NCBI GenBank assembly: GCA_902604305.1 | Contig: CACKXS010000005.1 | Location: 1 to 58,380 of the forward strand | Length of the DNA: 58,380 bases | Source of the DNA: an uncultured Pelagibacteraceae bacterium | GTDB taxonomy: Bacteria; Pseudomonadota; Alphaproteobacteria; Pelagibacterales; Pelagibacteraceae | Direction of reading: 5' to 3' | In this document: in pieces, positions 53,737 through 58,380 of the stretch | How positions within the stretch are numbered: position 1 is the stretch's first letter | How the letters are laid out: each line of letters starts with the position of its first letter | Program-made: the position numbers and the translations under genes | Notes under the pieces: generated by a model | Told to the model about the DNA's origin: nothing | Seen by the model: the letters and a program-made list of their open reading frames with translations, nothing else | The model's database searches: none

Positions 53737-55206
53737 CTATGGAAGACAATCTAAATAAGTATCCAGATCCCATTGAGTTGTCGCACCTAAGAATTTTTCC
53801 CATTCATCATTTTTATACCAATGGAAAACTTTATACATTTCATCTGGCATTGCAGATTTAATAACTTCATCCTCTGCTAATCTATCTAAAGCTTCACCTA
53901 GGCTTAATGGAAGTTTTTTAACATCTTTACCTGCTTTTTTAGCTTCATACATACTTCTAGACTCAGGCTTAGATGGTTTTAGATTTTTTGAAATACCATG
54001 GTCGCAGGCTTTTAATAAAGCTGCACCTAATAAATAAGGATTGTGCATAGAGTCCACTGATCTATACTCAAATCTTCCTGGAGCAGAAACTCTTAAGCCA
54101 CAAGTTCTATTTTGATATCCCCAATCAGCATACACTGGAGCCCAAAAACCTTGGTCCCAAAGTCTTCTATAAGAATTGACAGTTGAAGATCCTAAAGCAG
54201 TTAAAGCAGGCAAGTGTTCCATTATTCCGGCAATGGACTGTAAACCAACTTTACCTGGCATTTGCATATCTTTAGTATCAGGCATAAAAGTATTTGTGCC
54301 TCCCTGTACATAACCAAACACTTCCTCTACCCCAGGTAATTTCTTATTACCTAATTTGTTTGTTACAACTTTTCCACCTTTCCACAAAGACATGTTTGTA
54401 TGACAACCACTTGCAGATACACCCATAAACGGTTTTGTCATAAAGCATGCTATTAAATTATGTTCTCTAGCTACTTGAGCACAAATTTGTCTATATGTAG
54501 AAAGTCTATCAGCGTTTCTTAAAACATTATCGTATGTCCAATTTAATTCTAATTGTCCTGGAGCATCTTCATGGTCACCTTGAATCATATCTAAACCCAT
54601 GGCTGAAGCGTATTCAATTACCTTCATAAAAACAGGTCTTAATGACTCAAATTGATCAATATGATAACAGTATGGTTTAGAAAAACCCTCTCCAGTTGGG
54701 GTTCCGTCAGGATTCTTTGTCAACCACATCATTTCTGGTTCTGTTCCAACTCTTAATTCTAGCCCATGTTTTTTTTGAAATTCATCCATAAAAATCTTCA
54801 AATTACCTCTGCAATCAGAAGTTAAATGACCACCTGGATTTTGTCTTTCTTCTCTATTTCTAAAACATGTAACAAAAACTCTTCCAATTCTTTTATCCCA
54901 AGGTAATTGACAGAAAGTTTCAGGGTCAGGTATACCAACAAGCTCCATAGCTTCAGGGCCATAACCGATATAATTTTTATGTCTGTCTACAAATAAGTTA
55001 GCAGTAGATCCATAAACTAATTGAAAACCTTTTTCTGCAGTTCTTTCCCAATGGTCTGCAGGAATTCCTTTACCAACAACACGCCCTGTTACAGATATAA
55101 ATTGGTAATAAATATATGTAATACCTAATTCGTTAATTTTTTCTCTAACTCTTTTTACTAATTTGGCTCTACCGGGTTGATTTACATGTTTTTCTAGATC
55201 AGTCAT
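53737..55206 (-). CDS. Glutamine synthetase-family protein (GMAS candidate)
   Basis: The 489-aa enzyme has GS motifs WTYDNVLRN, TKPFMGVSASGCHTNMSLW and VSAPGRFEYRSVDSMHNPYLLG; GTEPEMMW and QGDHEDAPGQLELNW carry the metal acids. It is longer than and distinct from the GlnT-like enzyme at 46722. A strong ribosome site (gaggaggg, about 6 nt before ATG) marks the start. Its position between a SoxB-like oxidoreductase and mgsABC fits a gamma-glutamyl-amine ligase feeding the Mgs trio; ammonia remains possible as the amine. Confidence 0.85.
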   Translation of the reverse strand: MTDLEKHVNQPGRAKLVKRVREKINELGITYIYYQFISVTGRVVGKGIPADHWERTAEKGFQLVYGSTANLFVDRHKNYIGYGPEAMELVGIPDPETFCQLPWDKRIGRVFVTCFRNREERQNPGGHLTSDCRGNLKIFMDEFQKKHGLELRVGTEPEMMWLTKNPDGTPTGEGFSKPYCYHIDQFESLRPVFMKVIEYASAMGLDMIQGDHEDAPGQLELNWTYDNVLRNADRLSTYRQICAQVAREHNLIACFMTKPFMGVSASGCHTNMSLWKGGKVVTNKLGNKKLPGVEEVFGYVQGGTNTFMPDTKDMQMPGKVGLQSIAGIMEHLPALTALGSSTVNSYRRLWDQGFWAPVYADWGYQNRTCGLRVSAPGRFEYRSVDSMHNPYLLGAALLKACDHGISKNLKPSKPESRSMYEAKKAGKDVKKLPLSLGEALDRLAEDEVIKSAMPDEMYKVFHWYKNDEWEKFLGATTQWDLDTYLDCLP

Positions 55207-55277
55207 TTTATCCCTCCTCAGAATTTTTTATAAAATAAAAGTTAGCTGATATTTTAATTTGTGTCCACACAGTAAGT

Positions 55278-56606
55278 TTAGCTCCAAGGAAATGGACTGT
55301 TCGAAGTGGGGTGTAGTTCTCCCTTCGCGTATCGGTTGAATCTAAATGGTTTCAACAATTCACTTTCTTGGCCTAAAATTTCTTGAGCAACTAAGTGACC
55401 GACACCTAACATTTTATAACCATGGTTTGCATCAGCTATCATATAAACATTTTCACAAAACCTATCAAAGATAGGAAAAGAGTCTGGCGTTAAACAACCC
55501 AATCCACCTGATGGACCTTTTCTATATAAATTTGATTTACCAACAAAACGTTTTTGGCAATGAGCTAATGCTGAAGTCCACATATCTGAAAATTCATCTG
55601 TTGTCTGAAACTCAGGTGACTCTATTCCGTAAGGATCTACATTAACTTTATCAAAATGTTTTTGAACTATATAAGGCGAAGTTCCACCTTGAACTCCTAA
55701 ACCTTCAATATCTGGTTTATAATATATTCCCCATAATTTATCTGTAATTAATTTTCCGTCTTTGTCTGAATGTAGTGGTGCATCAGTATCTACATGAATT
55801 ACAGGTGGTTGCTTTCCATCATTAGTTCTCAAGTAGTCAGCATCAACACCTAAAACACCTTCTTGTAAAAACCAATATGTCCACATGTCTACAGTATGCA
55901 TTTTTCCATCTTTACTTTTTATATCAGTTGTTTTTGGCAAATCTAACATGTTCCAGAAATCTCTTACCCAAGGACCAGCTCCAATAACTACTTGTTCACA
56001 GTCAATGGTTCCTTTATCAGTTACTACTCCTGTTATAGCGTTACTATTACTTCCTCTTTTAAATTCTGTAACTTTAACTCCTTTATGAACATTTACTCCA
56101 TTAGAGTTTGCTTTTCTTTCTAAAGCCTTAATTGAATCTTTGTTAAAAGCGTATCCACCTTTTTTTTCATGAAGAACAGAAGTTATTCCTTGTGCTTGCC
56201 AATCATCAAACATTCCCTTCATGTATTTCATACAATCTTTTTCACCTTCAATAAAAACTGAATCATAACCAATGGCTTTCTGTTGTTCATATATACTTGA
56301 AACATCTTTATGCATTACTTCAGGTGAAATTTGCATATAGCCAACTGGATTATATTTAAATGCTTTTGGATCACTTTCCCAAACAGAAACTGAGTGAGCC
56401 ATTAACTCTCTCATTGCAGGTTGGAAATAATTATTTCTAACAACTCCACATGCTATTCCACTTGCACCAGCTGCTGTATCTTTTTTTTCTAATACTATAA
56501 TATCGTTTGGATTTTTATATTTTTCTGAAAGTTTCCAGGCAGTACTTAAACCGTGAATGCCACCTCCAATTATTACAACTTTGGCTTTTGTTGGTAAGTT
56601 TGACAT
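55278..56606 (-). CDS. DAO-family FAD oxidoreductase (sarcosine oxidase beta/SoxB-like)
   Basis: The 442-aa flavoprotein has the dinucleotide motif GGGIHGLSTAW at residues 14-24, LEKKDTAAGASG, the NYFQPAMRELM segment and a terminal FAD site PSGGLGCLTPDSFPIFD...GYKMLGVGHL. The pattern matches SoxB-type amine oxidases that demethylate sarcosine or dimethylglycine. No alpha, gamma or delta subunit genes are present. It opens the mgs operon (71 nt before the GS-like gene), suggesting that an N-methyl amine is the operon's substrate. Confidence 0.85.
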   Translation of the reverse strand: MSNLPTKAKVVIIGGGIHGLSTAWKLSEKYKNPNDIIVLEKKDTAAGASGIACGVVRNNYFQPAMRELMAHSVSVWESDPKAFKYNPVGYMQISPEVMHKDVSSIYEQQKAIGYDSVFIEGEKDCMKYMKGMFDDWQAQGITSVLHEKKGGYAFNKDSIKALERKANSNGVNVHKGVKVTEFKRGSNSNAITGVVTDKGTIDCEQVVIGAGPWVRDFWNMLDLPKTTDIKSKDGKMHTVDMWTYWFLQEGVLGVDADYLRTNDGKQPPVIHVDTDAPLHSDKDGKLITDKLWGIYYKPDIEGLGVQGGTSPYIVQKHFDKVNVDPYGIESPEFQTTDEFSDMWTSALAHCQKRFVGKSNLYRKGPSGGLGCLTPDSFPIFDRFCENVYMIADANHGYKMLGVGHLVAQEILGQESELLKPFRFNRYAKGELHPTSNSPFPWS

Positions 56607-56743
56607 ATTTTTCTACTAGGATGAATCAGTAACAAAACCAATAATCCTTTTTAAGCTTATTTTTTACTAATAAAAACTATATATAAAAAGAATACCTTAA
56701 TTATAGTATTTTTAGAGGTTATCTAAAAAACTATAATATTTAT

Positions 56744-57682
56744 ATGAGTCACCAATACTATAAGCCTGCAAAATCTAGGTTGCATAGGAGCGAGTTAGCA
56801 GTTCCTGGCACATCGCCCAAAATGTTTGAAAAAGCATTAAACTCTAATGCAGATTATATTTTTTTAGATCTTGAAGATGCTGTTTCACCAAATGATAAAA
56901 TTCAAGCTAGAGCAAATGTCATCAAAGCTCTTAGAGAAATCAACTGGAGAGAAAAAGGAAAAACAATTTCAGTAAGAATAAATAGTTTAGATACCCACTA
57001 TATGTATAGTGATTTAGTCGAAATAGTAGAGCAGGCAGCAGACAAGGTTGACACTATACTTGTTCCAAAAGCAGGAACAGCAAGTGATGTATATATGGTT
57101 GATTGTTTGTTAACACAAATTGAAACTAATAAAAAAATTAAAAATAAAATTGGTATTGAGTGTTTAATCGAAACTGCATTAGGAATGTCTAATATAAAAG
57201 AAATTGCAAAATCTAGCGAAAGATTAGAAGCACTTCATTTTGGAGTTGCTGATTATGCAGCAAGCCTAAGGGCAAGAACTGTAATTATAGGAGGATTAAA
57301 TCCAGACTATCCTGCTGATCAATGGCATCATGGGCTGTCACAACTAGTTATGACTTGTAGAGCTTACGGGCTTAGAGCAATTGATGGACCATTTGGAGAT
57401 TTTAATGATCCCGATGCTTATATTGCTTCAGCGAAAAGAGCAGCTGCAATAGGCATTGAAGGTAAGTGGGCAATACATCCTTCTCAGATTGATTTAGCAA
57501 ATAAAGTTTTTTCTCCACCAGAAGATGAAGTGATAAAAGCAAAAAGGATACTTGAAGAATTAGAGAAAGCTGCGAAAGAAGGTAAAGGTGCAGCACAACT
57601 AGACGGAAGAATGATAGATGCCGCATCAGCACGTATGGCTGAAAATGTTGTAAATATAAATAAACTTATTCAAGGAAAGTAA
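56744..57682 (+). CDS. mcl: Malyl-CoA lyase (HpcH/citrate lyase beta family)
   Basis: The 312-aa TIM-barrel enzyme cleaves malyl-CoA to acetyl-CoA and glyoxylate or the reverse. The metal and CoA motifs are SELAVPGTSPKM, FLDLEDAV, SVRINSLDT, LVPKAGTASD, IGIECLIETALG and HFGVADYAAS. The last 40 residues (KEGKGAAQLDGRMID) are typical of the malyl-CoA/beta-methylmalyl-CoA branch. The next gene starts 1 nt later and encodes a CoA-ligase subunit that could make malyl-CoA, giving a serine-cycle-like pair. Confidence 0.9.
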   Translation: MSHQYYKPAKSRLHRSELAVPGTSPKMFEKALNSNADYIFLDLEDAVSPNDKIQARANVIKALREINWREKGKTISVRINSLDTHYMYSDLVEIVEQAADKVDTILVPKAGTASDVYMVDCLLTQIETNKKIKNKIGIECLIETALGMSNIKEIAKSSERLEALHFGVADYAASLRARTVIIGGLNPDYPADQWHHGLSQLVMTCRAYGLRAIDGPFGDFNDPDAYIASAKRAAAIGIEGKWAIHPSQIDLANKVFSPPEDEVIKAKRILEELEKAAKEGKGAAQLDGRMIDAASARMAENVVNINKLIQGK

Positions 57683-57683
57683 T

Positions 57684-58380
57684 ATGGATATCCATGAGTA
57701 TCAGGCAAAAAAAATACTTTCAGGCTTTGGTGTTACAATTCCTAGAGGTGGAATTGCTTACAGTCCTGAAAATGCTGAGAATAAAGCTAGAGAGCTGGGA
57801 GGATCTAAGTGGGTAGTAAAAGCACAAGTTCATTCTGGAGCCAGAGGAAAAGCTGGCGGAATAATTATTTGCAATAGCTCTTTAGAAGTTGCACAAGCAG
57901 CTGATAAACTTCTCGGAAAAAAATTAGTTACAAACCAAACTGGTCCTGAAGGTAAAATAACTAATAGAGTTTATATTGAAGAAGCAACAGATATTAAAAA
58001 AGAATTATATTTAGGTTTAGTTTTTGATCGAAGTTCAGAAAGTATAATGGTTGTAGCATCTACAGAAGGAGGAATGAGTGTCGAAGAAATTTCTAAAAAG
58101 AAACCTGAAACTATAATTAGATCTAAAATTGAAGTAGCTGTTGGAATGCAAAAGTTTCAAGCTAGAGAAATAGCATTTGGACTAAAAATTGAATCTAATT
58201 TAATAGCAAGAGCTGCGGATACTATTATTGGATGTTATAGAGCATTTAGTGAGTTAGATGCAACTATGGTTGAAGTAAATCCATTAGTAATATCAAACCA
58301 AGATCAAATATTAGCTTTAGATTGTAAAATGAGCTTTGATAACAATGCATTGTTTAGAAGAAATCAGGTTTCTGAATTAA
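57684..58380 (+). CDS. mtkA: Malate-CoA ligase beta subunit (MtkA) or succinyl-CoA synthetase beta (SucC), partial
   Basis: The ATG at 57684 opens a frame that runs off the window after 232 residues. It shows the ATP-grasp start MDIHEYQAKKILSGFG, the VKAQVHSGARGKAGG loop, TNQTGPEGK, RVYIEEATD, ELYLGLVFDR and EVNPLV. Wording such as FGVTIPRGGIAYSP, FQAREIAF and GARGKAGGI.IC is closer to MtkA than to the usual SucC, and the linkage to mcl supports malate as substrate. SucC is the alternative, because the two are hard to separate without an alignment. Confidence 0.7.
   Translation, partial: MDIHEYQAKKILSGFGVTIPRGGIAYSPENAENKARELGGSKWVVKAQVHSGARGKAGGIIICNSSLEVAQAADKLLGKKLVTNQTGPEGKITNRVYIEEATDIKKELYLGLVFDRSSESIMVVASTEGGMSVEEISKKKPETIIRSKIEVAVGMQKFQAREIAFGLKIESNLIARAADTIIGCYRAFSELDATMVEVNPLVISNQDQILALDCKMSFDNNALFRRNQVSEL

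Noticed and set aside
1-58380. tRNA, rRNA, CRISPR, IS elements or phage genes
   Set aside because: All spacers were read on both strands; none is long enough or shows the needed motifs, terminal repeats or transposase frames.

Overview
The window looks like a stretch of the streamlined, AT-rich genome of a marine alphaproteobacterium, most likely Pelagibacterales (SAR11) or a similar low-GC relative. The reasons are the strongly A/T-biased third positions, very short spacers (no gap without a gene exceeds about 225 nt), long co-directional runs with 1-13 nt overlaps, and a gene set aimed at dissolved organic nitrogen and osmolytes. This placement is inference; no marker gene such as rRNA is present. 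I see no rRNA, tRNA, CRISPR array, transposase, phage gene, or recognisable DNA-binding regulator.

Layout. 1-3.3 kb: glycine amidinotransferase (-), then an Amt ammonium channel (+) preceded by a 26-nt direct repeat, and a small GNAT-like protein. 3.3-13.6 kb: a quaternary-amine/betaine region. A five-gene minus operon holds a class II aldolase, a betainyl-CoA-type thioesterase, a frameshifted TauD dioxygenase, a PhnZ/TmpB-like HD diiron oxygenase and a GMC oxidoreductase. Divergent from it is a BKACE (dehydrocarnitine cleavage) enzyme. Next come the ProXWV betaine importer with an SDR, and a divergent gamma-butyrobetaine hydroxylase-like oxygenase. Together these suggest gamma-butyrobetaine -> carnitine -> dehydrocarnitine -> betainyl-CoA -> glycine betaine, possibly with phosphonate oxidation alongside.

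13.6-24.4 kb: GDPD, an aldehyde dehydrogenase and a beta-hydroxyacid dehydrogenase (-). Divergent from these are EutA- and DoeA-like ectoine-degradation genes, two small exported proteins and a PotABCD-type importer (+). 24.4-35.5 kb (+): a FadN-type beta-oxidation protein, a PhyH dioxygenase, a MOSC protein, an Ehu-like polar amino acid/ectoine importer, a ureohydrolase, a second aldehyde dehydrogenase and an NCS1 permease. 35.5-39.1 kb (-): allantoinase (PuuE type), allantoicase, ureidoglycolate lyase and an ArgE-like deacetylase, giving a complete allantoin-to-glyoxylate plus urea route next to its probable permease.

39.1-45.6 kb: mostly housekeeping (CsaA, LysE-type exporter, aconitase, YfgM-like, BamB) and two orphan proteins. 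45.6-56.6 kb (-): a nitrogen module with a SoxB-like FAD oxidoreductase, two glutamine-synthetase-family enzymes, an MgsABC/GlxBCD N-methylglutamate-synthase-type trio, an orphan basic protein, a second divergent Amt, two tiny membrane proteins and a diaminopropionate-lyase-like enzyme. 56.7-58.4 kb (+): malyl-CoA lyase and the start of a malate-CoA ligase/succinyl-CoA synthetase beta subunit, which could take up glyoxylate made by the allantoin and amine pathways.

Recurring regulation. In all three ABC importer operons a hairpin terminator sits between the binding-protein gene and the permease genes, presumably to over-express the binding protein.
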